DNA of 64,000 nucleotides from Vibrio sp. CAU 1672 (GCF_029223195.1 NZ_JARHUF010000022.1:1-64000); one strand, 5' to 3'; shown: positions 1 to 7,841, counted from the first letter of the stretch. The notes: generated from the sequence alone by a model not told the origin. A program made the numbers and translations.

Positions 1-2
1 AT

Positions 3-113
3 TTGCTTACGGCGGAGAAAAGTTTTAAAGCAGGGATCAAGAGAAAGCAAAAGAAAGCGAATCGCAGTAATGCGTACCTTTCTCAAGTCCTTGCGGGGCA
101 AGGGGCTTCGTAA
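3..113 (+). CDS. C-terminal end of an unidentified cargo protein (partial)
   Basis: The third forward frame is open from the window edge to a TAA at 111-113. It encodes 36 residues with a lysine/arginine/glutamine-rich stretch (GIKRKQKKANRSNAYLSQ) and ends LAGQGAS. The composition looks like a genuine protein tail, but the start is outside the window and I do not recognise the family. The first forward frame is also open to about 160, so this frame choice is a judgement. If real, it is the last cargo gene before the transposon end. Confidence 0.3.
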   Translation: MLTAEKSFKAGIKRKQKKANRSNAYLSQVLAGQGAS

Positions 114-262
114 TCTTGCCCTGATTCTCCAGCCACTTAAAATCAAGAACTTTTCCATTTGAATAAGGAGTATTCAGCTTCACTATTTGGTGTGCCTTTT
201 AATGAGTCTCTTACTGCGTTATTCCATAAAATATGGTTTAAGATTGAGAGTATGGATAACTT

Positions 263-454
263 TCAATTTTGAGCACTTTTTTGTTTTAGTTGTTCGTAAC
301 TGTCCAATTCTACTGTAACTCTTTTTCCCATTTTTGAACTAGCAAACCGGTGGATGTTCTTTCCACGAGACTTAGTTAAATTACGAGCGGGAGTTTGGAA
401 GGCACGCTCAAGGGCAATGAGTGTGGCATTGGAGAGGGTTGGTAGAGAAGACAT
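263..454 (-). CDS. Small protein next to the transposon end, unknown function
   Basis: Encodes 63 residues with a basic middle (NLTKSRGKNIHRFASSKMGKR) and a C-terminal part that may form a beta strand plus helix (VTVELDSYEQLKQK). There is no signal peptide or membrane segment. I do not recognise a family. The ATG is only 85 bp from the transposon terminus and sits next to the inner arm of the 13-bp inverted repeat, so expression may be tied to the end structure. No strong Shine-Dalgarno is visible before the ATG. It could be cargo or a small regulator of the element. Confidence 0.5.
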   Translation of the reverse strand: MSSLPTLSNATLIALERAFQTPARNLTKSRGKNIHRFASSKMGKRVTVELDSYEQLKQKSAQN

Positions 455-458
455 AAAA

Positions 459-516
459 ATTGCCTCTTCATAAATATGTCGTAAACTTACAGAAGCTTAG
501 ACCATGAAGAGGCAAT
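459..516. repeat. 13-bp perfect inverted repeat inside the transposon end
   Basis: ATTGCCTCTTCAT at 459-471 is exactly complementary to ATGAAGAGGCAAT at 504-516, with a 32-bp spacer. The outer arm abuts the terminal TnsB-like site; the inner arm lies just upstream of the 63-aa reading frame that starts at 454. It could be an inverted second transposase site, an operator for that small gene, or a stem-loop in its leader. Confidence 0.6.
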
Positions 517-539
517 ATCAATTTATGGTTGTTTCAACA
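516..539 (-). repeat. Terminal TnsB-like binding site of the transposon
   Basis: The terminal TGTTGA box is directly followed, on the minus strand, by ACAACCATAAATTGATA. A weaker related stretch, AAACCATATTTTATGG, lies at about 225-240 on the minus strand and may be an inner site. The assignment rests on recalled similarity to Tn6677-type ends, not on an alignment. Confidence 0.6.
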
Positions 540-562
540 GATTTTTAGGAAATTTGGTCGAT

Positions 563-1606
563 TCACTCTTTACCGAACACGTTGTTCTCTTGTTCCTGAA
601 CGCGGATAAAAGTCGCACGCTTTGTCAGCTCCTTAAGCTTGGCCGCGCCTACATAGGTACAGGTTGAGCGCACCCCGCCAAGGATATCGGAGATGGTGTC
701 ATTGACGTCACCACGGAACGGTAACAATACGGTTTTTCCTTCTGCTGCGCGGTACTTCGCCACTCCGCCAGAGTGCTTCTTCATCGCCGACTGAGAAGAC
801 ATGCCGTAGAATTTCATGAACATCTCACCGTCTTTCTCGATGATTTCTCCACCAGACTGTTCATGGCCGGCCAGCATACCACCCAGCATCACAAAATCAG
901 CACCGCCGCCGAAGGCTTTCGACACGTCCCCCGCGCAGGCACAGCCGCCGTCACCAATGATCATACCACCCAGACCATGCGCGGCATCACCACATTCAAT
1001 GATCGCAGAGAGTTGCGGGTAACCCACACCGGTTTTTACCCGAGTTGTGCATACTGAGCCCGGGCCAATCCCCACTTTAACGATATCCGCACCAGCAAGA
1101 ATCAGCTCTTCACACATATCACCTGTCACGACGTTACCGGCAGAAATGGTTTTGGTCGGAAAGGCTTTGCGCACGCGCTCAACATACTCAACCAGATGCT
1201 CAGAATAACCGTTGGCAATATCAATACAGATGAACTCCAAGTCGTCACTCAACGCCATAATTTGCTGTGTTTTTTCAAAATCGGCGTCCGATGTACCGGT
1301 AGAAACAAAGACCTTGTTCAGGGTTTCTTTATCTGCACGGTTAACAAACTCTTTCCACTGCTCAACCGTGTAGTGTTTGTGGATCGCCGTCATCACACCA
1401 TGCTGGGCAAGAGCGAATGCCATTTCAAAACTACCGACAGAATCCATGTTCGCGGCAATGACAGGTACGCCAGACCATTGACGACCACTATGCTTGAAGG
1501 TAAACTCGCGGGTTAAATTTACTTGAGAACGGCTTTTTAGGGTAGAACGTTTCGGGCGAAACAGGACATCTTTGAAACCTAACTTAAGTTCTTGTTCGAT
1601 ACGCAT
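563..1606 (-). CDS. guaC: GMP reductase
   Basis: GuaC reduces GMP to IMP with NADPH, releasing ammonia, and feeds guanine nucleotides back into the purine pool. The 347 residues match the usual length of the enterobacterial enzyme. The IMPDH/GMPR barrel is complete, and the catalytic cysteine is C186 in GIGPGSVCTTR. The phosphate-binding glycine-rich region (IGDGGCACAGDVSKAFGGGA) follows. The start lies about 8 bp after a weak AAGGAA. The gene is monocistronic; its native downstream region is displaced by the transposon end 23 bp beyond the stop codon. The leader contains two hairpins and a distant PurR-like box. Confidence 0.97.
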   Translation of the reverse strand: MRIEQELKLGFKDVLFRPKRSTLKSRSQVNLTREFTFKHSGRQWSGVPVIAANMDSVGSFEMAFALAQHGVMTAIHKHYTVEQWKEFVNRADKETLNKVFVSTGTSDADFEKTQQIMALSDDLEFICIDIANGYSEHLVEYVERVRKAFPTKTISAGNVVTGDMCEELILAGADIVKVGIGPGSVCTTRVKTGVGYPQLSAIIECGDAAHGLGGMIIGDGGCACAGDVSKAFGGGADFVMLGGMLAGHEQSGGEIIEKDGEMFMKFYGMSSQSAMKKHSGGVAKYRAAEGKTVLLPFRGDVNDTISDILGGVRSTCTYVGAAKLKELTKRATFIRVQEQENNVFGKE

Positions 1607-1653
1607 TATGTAATTCCTTGATTCATAAATATATGTGTCATCTCAGAGTGCGT

Positions 1654-1681
1654 AGTGAACGCGTTGGCAGACGAGTTCACT
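1654..1681 (-). promoter_or_regulatory. guaC leader hairpin 1
   Basis: A 7-bp perfect stem (AGTGAAC with GTTCACT) encloses a 14-nt loop containing GCGTTGGCAGACG on the plus strand. The same 13 bases recur at 1707-1719 inside the terminator hairpin upstream. It lies about 50 bp before the guaC start and has no T tract, so it is not itself a terminator. Confidence 0.5.
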
Positions 1682-1692
1682 GTTCTTCGGAC

Positions 1693-1729
1693 ACAAAAAA
1701 ACCGGAGCGTTGGCAGACGCTCCGGTTTT
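1693..1729 (-). terminator. Intrinsic terminator, possibly an attenuator, upstream of guaC
   Basis: A 13-bp perfect stem (1698-1710 with 1717-1729) has a 6-nt loop. On the minus strand it runs straight into a T tract, the form of a strong intrinsic terminator reading towards guaC. It could end the transcript of nnr, about 330 bp upstream, or act as an attenuator if the guaC promoter lies above it. The other face also has four T residues, so it may work both ways. Confidence 0.75.
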
Positions 1730-1879
1730 CAGCATTATAGGCTGTGATTTAATTCGTACAAGTCTGATATTGCAATTTTTTTTGTGGTATCATTTCGATA
1801 CATTGCATATCAAAATCCCCCTTCAGCAGCCCTTATTAGAACTAAATTCTTTTAATTCATAGAGTTAAAACACAAACCT

Positions 1880-1895
1880 AACCAAACGCTTGCGC
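1880..1895 (-). promoter_or_regulatory. Candidate PurR box
   Basis: On the minus strand the 16 bases read GCGCAAGCGTTTGGTT, which fits the PurR consensus (ANGCAANCGNTTNCNT) at nearly all fixed positions, including the central CG. It lies about 275 bp before guaC and above the terminator hairpin. If functional, it places a purine-repressed promoter upstream of the hairpin leader. This is inference from the consensus only. Confidence 0.4.
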
Positions 1896-2057
1896 AACCC
1901 TTTGCGTTACGAACGCCATTCACCACCGGTTTACCCGCTGTTTGGATGCATTATTACCGAGACAGCAATCTTCTTCGCCCGGTAAATTGAACCACATCAA
2001 CTGCAAATTTCCTTTTCACAGATAAACCGCTCTTGTGGTTGACCGTCGTCATCCGAT

Positions 2058-3578
2058 TCATTTGACGCGCTGGTTGATAGCGGTTCTTAACTCATCAATG
2101 ACATCACTGGCCAGCAACCCGACAGTTCCGAATTTGGTCACATTAAGATCAGCAGCATGACTGTGGATCACTACCGCCAAGCGAGCAGCAATCGCTAAAG
2201 ATAAGCCTCGGGCTAGCATCGCTCCCAAAACGCCTGAAAGCACATCCCCCATGCCTCCGCTCGCCATGCCGGGATTGCCCGCAAGGCAAACGTACATTCG
2301 CTGGCCGTCATAGATCAGTGTACCCGCCCCTTTCAGCACCACCACCCCACCATATTCCTGCTGCAGGCGACGGGCCGCAGCAAAGCGATCCTGCTCGATC
2401 TCGGCAACAGAAACACCTAATAAACGCGCCGCTTCTCCCGGATGTGGCGTAATGATCCGCTGTTGATCCGGCGCCGGCTTGTGCTGCGCGGCCAACATAT
2501 TAAGCCCGTCAGCATCGACCACTTTCACCTTCGCTTCCCCCGAGAGTTGCTGATAAGCACAATAAGCCCATTCATCCACGCCAAAGCCCGGGCCATAGAC
2601 CAATATATCAGCCCACTGAATTCGGCGTGCCAAAGCATTATCCCGCTCACTGAGCGATTGCGCTGAAACCGCGGCGCTCATTACCTCAGGGCAGCCGGTC
2701 TGCAGTGGTAATACGGAGTCAGGATGGGTAATGGCCGCCACCAGCCCGGCGCCCGCTCTTGCTGCCGCGGTTGAACACAGCCGGATTGCCCCGGCCATAC
2801 CTTGGTTACCTCCGACACACACCAACCGGCCATGGTCACCTTTGTGGGCACATGCTTCGGTTTTTGGCCACAGGCGTGGAATAATTTTATGGTCGATCCC
2901 GAGTGCGCTTTCCTGGCTGAGTGATTCAAACTCTTTGTCGACCCCTAATCCGCAAAAATGCAGCTCTCCGACATGATTTCTGCCACTCCCGGTGCACAAG
3001 CCTTGTTTCACACCAATAAAGGTGACCGTGTGGGCCGCTTTAATCGCGCAGCCCAGTGCAGCGCCGGTATCAGCAGACAAACCAGAGGGAATATCAATGG
3101 CAATCACCGGGCTGTAATTATCATTGATCTGCTCGATACGGCGGCGGAACTCATCCCTGACCTCTCCGGTTAATCCGGTCCCCAGCATCGCATCAATCAC
3201 GACATCGGCTTCAAACAAATCATTTCGCCACTCACCCCAATCTCTGAGCTCACCGCCCTGAGCACGCCAATCCAGATAAGCTTGCCTGGCATCACCCTGC
3301 AACGACACCGGATCGCCCAACTGGTAAACATTTACTTTGAGCTGCGCTTGCATTGCCAGCGTTGCAAACACGTAACCATCACCACCGTTATTGCCCTTAC
3401 CACAGACCACCAGTACATGTTTGGCTCGGGGGTAGATTCGTTGGAAACGTTCATAAACCGCCATACCGGCCCGTTGCATCAGACTGTACATAGGTACGCC
3501 TGCCATCTGCGCCGCCGTAACCTCACCGGTTTTCACTTGCTCAGCAGTGTATAGTTTTAATGCCAGACTGAAATCCAT
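2058..3578 (-). CDS. nnr: Bifunctional NAD(P)H-hydrate epimerase / ADP-dependent dehydratase
   Basis: Repairs damaged NAD(P)H: the N-terminal YjeF domain epimerises NAD(P)HX, and the C-terminal ribokinase-like domain dehydrates the S form using ADP. The N-terminal part shows GKGNNGGDGYVFA and the IDIPSGLSADTG motif. The C-terminal part shows KGDHGRLVCVGG, TPHPGEAARLL and the GNPGMASGGMGDVLSG nucleotide-binding loop. I chose the ATG at 3578 (MDFSLALK), preceded by GGAG with 7-nt spacing, over an ATG seven codons upstream without a ribosome site. That gives 506 residues, normal for the fused family. It stands alone on the minus strand. Confidence 0.95.
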   Translation of the reverse strand: MDFSLALKLYTAEQVKTGEVTAAQMAGVPMYSLMQRAGMAVYERFQRIYPRAKHVLVVCGKGNNGGDGYVFATLAMQAQLKVNVYQLGDPVSLQGDARQAYLDWRAQGGELRDWGEWRNDLFEADVVIDAMLGTGLTGEVRDEFRRRIEQINDNYSPVIAIDIPSGLSADTGAALGCAIKAAHTVTFIGVKQGLCTGSGRNHVGELHFCGLGVDKEFESLSQESALGIDHKIIPRLWPKTEACAHKGDHGRLVCVGGNQGMAGAIRLCSTAAARAGAGLVAAITHPDSVLPLQTGCPEVMSAAVSAQSLSERDNALARRIQWADILVYGPGFGVDEWAYCAYQQLSGEAKVKVVDADGLNMLAAQHKPAPDQQRIITPHPGEAARLLGVSVAEIEQDRFAAARRLQQEYGGVVVLKGAGTLIYDGQRMYVCLAGNPGMASGGMGDVLSGVLGAMLARGLSLAIAARLAVVIHSHAADLNVTKFGTVGLLASDVIDELRTAINQRVK

Positions 3579-3657
3579 ATCGGTGCTCCACCCTATCATC
3601 AGGTCTCTACATAAAGGGTATACAAAAAAGCCAAGGTTCTCCTTGGCTTTTAAAGGT

Positions 3658-4095
3658 TTATTTCTGCTGTGCCATTAAGGCTTCGGCGGTCGCATCCTGT
3701 ATTGACAAGAACAGCGACTTAACTTCACCGGTTGGCGAGCGCATCGGGTTGAGGGTAACGTTCTGATACATGAACTCCGCTTGTTGGGTCACGGGCCTGA
3801 CGTTACGGCAACGGAACAAATATGGCCGCTGACGCCAGGTGATAAAACTGCGGCACCCCAGGTTATATACCGGCTTGGTTTTTAGCACAAACCACTCTTG
3901 CGGAATTTCCGGGAAAATATCAAAAATAGACCGGCCAATCACATCCTTTGAATGCAAACCACTGTGGTGGGTCATAAAGCCGTTCCAGACCTGAACCGTG
4001 TAGTCTTTGTCTAATACCACCAGCCCCAGATCCACATTCTGTACCATATCGACCATCCAATGGAACTGCTCAAACTCAGCAGGTAAATGCAACAT
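3658..4095 (-). CDS. PAS-domain protein coupled to the REC-CheX-like regulator
   Basis: A 145-residue soluble protein made almost entirely of one PAS domain: QNVDLGLVVLDKDYTVQVWN (about 18-37), the IGRSIFDIFPE core (about 53-63), and a C-terminal NPMRSPTGEVKSLFLSIQDAT strand. No output domain is present. Its ATG shares one base with the TAA stop of the upstream response-regulator gene (TAATG), indicating translational coupling. It probably senses a small ligand or redox state and works with that regulator, perhaps by protein-protein contact. The cofactor cannot be told from sequence. Confidence 0.85.
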   Translation of the reverse strand: MLHLPAEFEQFHWMVDMVQNVDLGLVVLDKDYTVQVWNGFMTHHSGLHSKDVIGRSIFDIFPEIPQEWFVLKTKPVYNLGCRSFITWRQRPYLFRCRNVRPVTQQAEFMYQNVTLNPMRSPTGEVKSLFLSIQDATAEALMAQQK

Positions 4096-5099
4096 TAGAA
4101 TTCCTCCATCAGATAGGAAAGTTTCTCGTCCAGTAACGGCAGAGACTCATCCACAAACATAAACAGTAAGTCGCAGCGAATGGATGTCCCGTCAATGTTA
4201 TAACTCACCTCGAAAGTCATGGTTTTCTGGAAAGCGCCAGTGGTGGATTCGATGATCGAATCAATAGAAATATGCTGGCCCAGCAACACGGGTTGGCTTT
4301 GGAAAAAGCGCACCTCGGCCTGCTCACCCAGCCCGTTTAAGAACGAACCGACCAAAATATTGGAAATGTCCATCAGCATTTCCAGCTCTTCCAGCTCGTC
4401 GCTTTCGGCAGGGACGTTCATCAGCTTCTTCAAATCAGAAACGCTGGAGTCACTCAGAATAACCAGGGCTTCGCCCGCAATGCCTTCTCCACTGAATCCC
4501 TGGCACACACCCGACACGTTGTCGTGAGAAGCCAGGTCACGCAATGCCATGTGTAACTCACTCACCTCGAAAATATTGACATTAGGCAAAGGCAAATGAA
4601 CAAAAACATCAAAATGGCGGGCCAATGCGTCGGCTGCGCGGCCTATCGCAAGGTTAGATACCTCCAGGTATATATCTCGGCGGCGTAAAACTGGCAGCTC
4701 AACCGTTGTTGGCGTCACAAACTGAGGTTTTTCCCGAGGTTCAACCAACGCATTCAAAGCAAGCTTCAAATCTTGTTTGGCAATCGGCTTCTGGATAAAA
4801 GCTTTCGCCCCCAGCGATAATACCCGTTCTTTAGCTTTAGGCTGGATATCTCCCGACACCACCACAACGGGAACATTTATCCCCTGGCGGCGCATTTCCT
4901 CTAATGTTTCAAAGCCATCCATTTCCGGCATAGTAAGGTCGAGAAACATTAACTTGAATTCTTTTTGCGCTAACTCTTCGAGCGCATTTTTACCGTGAAT
5001 CGCAAAGGTAATATCGGCATTTAGCGTCGCAGGCAGTGATCTCGCCATCTGCTTTCGCGCTAAGGCTGAGTCATCACAGATGAGTACAGGATAAGACAT
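4095..5099 (-). CDS. Response regulator with REC and CheC/CheX-like domains
   Basis: The N-terminal receiver (about 3-120) has the acidic pair in LICDDSA, the phospho-acceptor aspartate in FLDLTMPEMDG, the conserved serine in VVVSGD and the lysine in IQKPI. The C-terminal half (about 150-330) resembles the CheC/CheX/FliY phosphatase fold; its first helix reads EMLMDISNILVG, with Asp where these phosphatases usually have Glu before x2-Asn. The ATG at 5099 has an excellent AAAGGTGG site and replaces an ATG eight codons upstream. It probably dephosphorylates a partner receiver. The partner is unknown, as no chemotaxis genes are adjacent. Confidence 0.88.
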   Translation of the reverse strand: MSYPVLICDDSALARKQMARSLPATLNADITFAIHGKNALEELAQKEFKLMFLDLTMPEMDGFETLEEMRRQGINVPVVVVSGDIQPKAKERVLSLGAKAFIQKPIAKQDLKLALNALVEPREKPQFVTPTTVELPVLRRRDIYLEVSNLAIGRAADALARHFDVFVHLPLPNVNIFEVSELHMALRDLASHDNVSGVCQGFSGEGIAGEALVILSDSSVSDLKKLMNVPAESDELEELEMLMDISNILVGSFLNGLGEQAEVRFFQSQPVLLGQHISIDSIIESTTGAFQKTMTFEVSYNIDGTSIRCDLLFMFVDESLPLLDEKLSYLMEEF

Positions 5100-5302
5100 T
5101 CGACCACCTTTAATAATTGGCACCGTTCAATGATGCAGAACGGCTATCGTGCGTGTTGCAGATAACTGACGAGCAATAACATCAGTATATGCTTTAGCAT
5201 ACGAGATATACGCGACTGAGTGAACCTTGTCGCATTCAAAAGCGTTATATTTAACCACATTTATCAATAAGAAGATAAGATCAGTGATCTTGGTACCGAT
5301 AT

Positions 5303-5335
5303 GATCAAAAAACCCGTGTATTGACACACGGGTTT
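5303..5335 (-). terminator. Intrinsic terminator after narP
   Basis: A 10-bp stem (AAACCCGTGT at 5310-5319 with ACACGGGTTT at 5326-5335) is followed on the minus strand by a run of six T residues. It lies 26 bp past the narP stop codon. Confidence 0.9.
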
Positions 5336-5360
5336 AAACGATTCAACCAAGCCACGCTCG

Positions 5361-5993
5361 CTACTTGATGTCCCCAAAGCGTTCTAAATACAGTACAGTG
5401 GCAGCCGTACGTGACGGTACTTTTAGCTTCTTAAGCAGGCTTTTCATGTGCACTTTAACCGTCGATTCAGAGATAAACAGCCGGTCTGCAATCTGTTTGT
5501 TTCTAAAACCCCGTGCGACTTCCTGTAAAATTTGAGTCTCGCGATCCGTCAGTAAAGAGAAGACATCTTCACAGCCGGAGCGTTCACTCAAATACGCCGC
5601 GACCGCCTGGCTATAGGCTTTATCACCCTGATAGGCTTTTTTGAGCAGCTCCACCAGCTCATCCGGCTCAGTATCTTTGAGTAAATAACCATCCGCACCG
5701 GCTCTGACCATCGCTTCAATATCTGCCGGGCTATCCGACACTGTCAATATAACAATGCAGGCTGCACAACCATCCGCCCGCAGGGCTTTCAGCGTATCTA
5801 AACCAGACATGCCTTTCATGTTCAGGTCGAGCAGGACAAGGTCAAGTTCCGCTTCATGAGCTTTAGCCACCGCATCGGTACCGTTACTCGCTTCGTCAAC
5901 CACTTCAAATTCAGGTTCAAAACTTAAAAGCTGCTTGATACCACGTCGCATTAGTGGATGATCGTCCACCAACATCACTTTACACACTGTCAC
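5361..5993 (-). CDS. narP: Nitrate/nitrite response regulator NarP
   Basis: A NarL/FixJ-family regulator of 210 residues. The receiver has MLVDDHP, the phospho-acceptor Asp in LVLLDLNMKGMSG and the switch lysine in YLLKDTEPDE. The LuxR-type HTH is at about 145-205 (LTDRETQILQEVARGFRNKQIADRLFISESTVKVH). The start is GTG with AAGGA eight bases upstream. It overlaps the end of narQ by 14 bp, so the two form an operon. Its likely target is the adjacent divergent nap operon, whose promoter carries a 7-2-7 arrangement of NarP-like heptamers. NarP fits better than NarL given the nap context and the single pair present. Confidence 0.94.
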   Translation of the reverse strand: MTVCKVMLVDDHPLMRRGIKQLLSFEPEFEVVDEASNGTDAVAKAHEAELDLVLLDLNMKGMSGLDTLKALRADGCAACIVILTVSDSPADIEAMVRAGADGYLLKDTEPDELVELLKKAYQGDKAYSQAVAAYLSERSGCEDVFSLLTDRETQILQEVARGFRNKQIADRLFISESTVKVHMKSLLKKLKVPSRTAATVLYLERFGDIK

Positions 5994-7713
5994 TGTTTAT
6001 ATCCTTCGTTTGCCTGAACTCTAACCTTACGGTACACCCTCGTTGTGGCAGAGCCTCAACATGCAGTTCTCCGTTCAGGCGAGCTGCTCGCTCTTGCATA
6101 ATGCTTATCCCGTAATGGTTTACTTTTTCATTTTGTTGTTCAAATCCGATCCCGTCATCACTGACCGTTACGCACACTTTGCCGTCGGATTCCAGGCACT
6201 GAACATCAATATGTTTGGCGTGAGAATGTTTGATGGCATTGATCGTAGCTTCACGGATTAACTGTAGCAAGTGTACTTGCCGATGGGCATCCAATTCTGT
6301 CGAGGAAAGCTGATTTCTTAAAGAAATCGTCGCAGGCGTCTGCTCATTTAATGTATTAAGCATCTCACTCAGCGCCTGACCAAAACTGCCCTCTTTAATC
6401 GTTAAGCGAAAGGTGGTTAATAACTCGCGCAACTGAGTGTACGCGGCCGAAAGCCCGGTATCCAGCTCTGCAATCGCCTGACTGGTTTGCTCAATCGCCT
6501 GGTCGTCCGGTATTTGCTTAACACTGCGTTTTAATAGCGACACTTGGATTTTCAGATAAGACAATGCTTGTGCCAATGAATCGTGCAGCTCGCGGGCGAT
6601 CGTCGCACGCTCTTCCATCAGCAACAGCTGCTCAGCCTGGCGTTGTGCCTGGTTGTAATACACCGCGCGAGACAAGATTTGCACAAAGTTATCTATCAAA
6701 GCCTCATCCGGACAAGGCAGGCCCACTTTCCAGTGAAGATAGCCGAGATGCTCTCCATCAAGTGTCAGCGGTTTAGAGTGACATTCGTGATCGCACGCGT
6801 GGCACTCCTCTCCCTCCATCAAAATCTGGCTGGGCTCGCCTTGCTGATCTATCTCAAGTTTCACGGCGCGAATCCCCTCAATACTGATAATATGCTGGAG
6901 AATCGCCTGAAAGTTTTCCGAACTAATGCGTGAAGCCGTCAGCTCCTGTGAAGAATGATACAGAACCTGCAATGATTGATTGGCGTGCTGCAGTTTACGG
7001 GTTTTTTCATCCACAGCCTGCTCCAGGCCACGGTACAGTTTGCCCAGCTCGCTCGCCATTCGGTTAAACGTATGGGCCAATAACCCCATTTCATTGTCTT
7101 TTGATGCGTCCAGCGAGATTTCAAACGAGCGGCTTTGTATTTGTTCACTGGCCAACACCAGAGCACGTAACGGGCGCACGACTTCAAGACGGATGAAATA
7201 CACCACAAACAGGCTGACCGACAAAATGCCGCCCAAGCCAAGCCCGCCAACCCAAGCCAGATTAATCAGTTTTTGCTCAGAGTGGTTTTGCAGCTTAAGC
7301 ACAAAATCATCGATTTGTGCGACAAAACTGGCCACCAGCGTCAGGTAACGTAAGCGTTCCTCGCTTCTTAACACGGATTTCAGTTCATGCCAGCGTTGGA
7401 TAAGAAGATAATAATCCTGAGTAATATCCGCTGGAACACTCCAGTGCTGGAGCGCTTTCATTGAAGGCGAGTAAATCGACTGCTCAAACATATCGATGTG
7501 CGTGGCATAGTCTTCAGATTTGGCCTGAATGTCATAAGCAAGGCGGTAGCTTTGCATTCGCATTGAGCCGGAAATATTCACGGCTTCAGCATCGTTCAGG
7601 CTCGACGCCAGTGTGAAAATAGCGAAGCCGGTTGTTGCCACAGATAGCATTAAAATCAAAAACATAGCTAAAGCAATCGTACGCACAACCGACTTTTTTA
7701 CCGTTTTAAGCAA
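5980..7713 (-). CDS. narQ: Nitrate/nitrite sensor kinase NarQ
   Basis: A membrane histidine kinase that detects nitrate and nitrite in the periplasm and phosphorylates NarP. Residues below count from a TTG at 7719. Two membrane segments (about 14-38 and 154-177) flank a periplasmic four-helix domain, with the conserved P-box around 44-61 (DAEAVNISGSMRMQSYRL). HAMP follows, then a central cysteine cluster (EECHACDHECH, about 305-314), the HisKA_3 box with H379 (ATIARELHDSLAQ) and a GHKL ATPase (SDDGIGFEQ). I prefer the TTG at 7713, which has GAGGA at good spacing, giving 577 residues. Confidence 0.94.
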   Translation of the reverse strand: MLKTVKKSVVRTIALAMFLILMLSVATTGFAIFTLASSLNDAEAVNISGSMRMQSYRLAYDIQAKSEDYATHIDMFEQSIYSPSMKALQHWSVPADITQDYYLLIQRWHELKSVLRSEERLRYLTLVASFVAQIDDFVLKLQNHSEQKLINLAWVGGLGLGGILSVSLFVVYFIRLEVVRPLRALVLASEQIQSRSFEISLDASKDNEMGLLAHTFNRMASELGKLYRGLEQAVDEKTRKLQHANQSLQVLYHSSQELTASRISSENFQAILQHIISIEGIRAVKLEIDQQGEPSQILMEGEECHACDHECHSKPLTLDGEHLGYLHWKVGLPCPDEALIDNFVQILSRAVYYNQAQRQAEQLLLMEERATIARELHDSLAQALSYLKIQVSLLKRSVKQIPDDQAIEQTSQAIAELDTGLSAAYTQLRELLTTFRLTIKEGSFGQALSEMLNTLNEQTPATISLRNQLSSTELDAHRQVHLLQLIREATINAIKHSHAKHIDVQCLESDGKVCVTVSDDGIGFEQQNEKVNHYGISIMQERAARLNGELHVEALPQRGCTVRLEFRQTKDINSDSV

Positions 7714-7813
7714 TCTCAATTCCTCATCTGTGACTTAATAACGACGTTTAACACCGCTGACCCTCATTTTTTGGTTAGCGACATCAATATGTGATCACTC
7801 TCACTGGATTTTA

Positions 7814-7827
7814 TTGATCTAAAACAA
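7814..7827. promoter_or_regulatory. FNR-like site in the narQ-napF intergenic region
   Basis: TTGAT-ctaa-AACAA differs from the FNR consensus TTGATnnnnATCAA at one position. It lies about 29 bp upstream of the centre of the NarP-like site, on the napF side. In the E. coli napF promoter the FNR site also lies upstream of the NarP site. The assignment is by consensus only. Confidence 0.6.
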
Positions 7828-7841
7828 TATAGCATCCCAAT

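Larger units (their letters stand above)
1..539. mobile_element. End of a Tn7-like (CAST-type) transposon inserted beside guaC, partial
   Basis: Read on the minus strand from base 539 the sequence begins TGTTGAAACAACCATAAATT and continues GATATTGCC. The TGT terminus followed by ACAACCATAAA-TTGATA is the pattern I recall for the TnsB-bound ends of type I-F3 CRISPR-associated Tn7-like elements (Tn6677 group). The outer edge lies 23 bp beyond the guaC stop codon, and guaC is a known attachment gene for that group. The 5 bp just outside, GATTT at 540-544, would be one copy of a target duplication. The other end and any tns or cas genes lie outside the window, so whether the element carries CRISPR-Cas is unknown. 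Only one clear TnsB-like site is visible. Confidence 0.7.
1607..2057. other. Intergenic region between nnr and guaC
   Basis: The 451-bp gap holds no convincing reading frame. It contains the two guaC leader hairpins and the PurR-like box described separately. The rest is AT-rich between 1740 and 1870, where a guaC promoter could lie; no unambiguous -35/-10 pair was identified. Confidence 0.6.

Noticed and set aside
1..539. CRISPR array or cas gene inside the visible transposon part
   Set aside because: No repeat resembling type I-F repeats is present and the visible frames do not resemble Cas proteins.
1607..1900. Purine riboswitch upstream of guaC
   Set aside because: The conserved purine-aptamer loops (TATA-rich junction and paired loops) cannot be found.
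5127..5327. 66-codon minus-strand frame between narP and the REC-CheX-like gene
   Set aside because: It covers the narP terminator and the promoter region of the next gene, has no ribosome site, and its sequence does not look like a protein.
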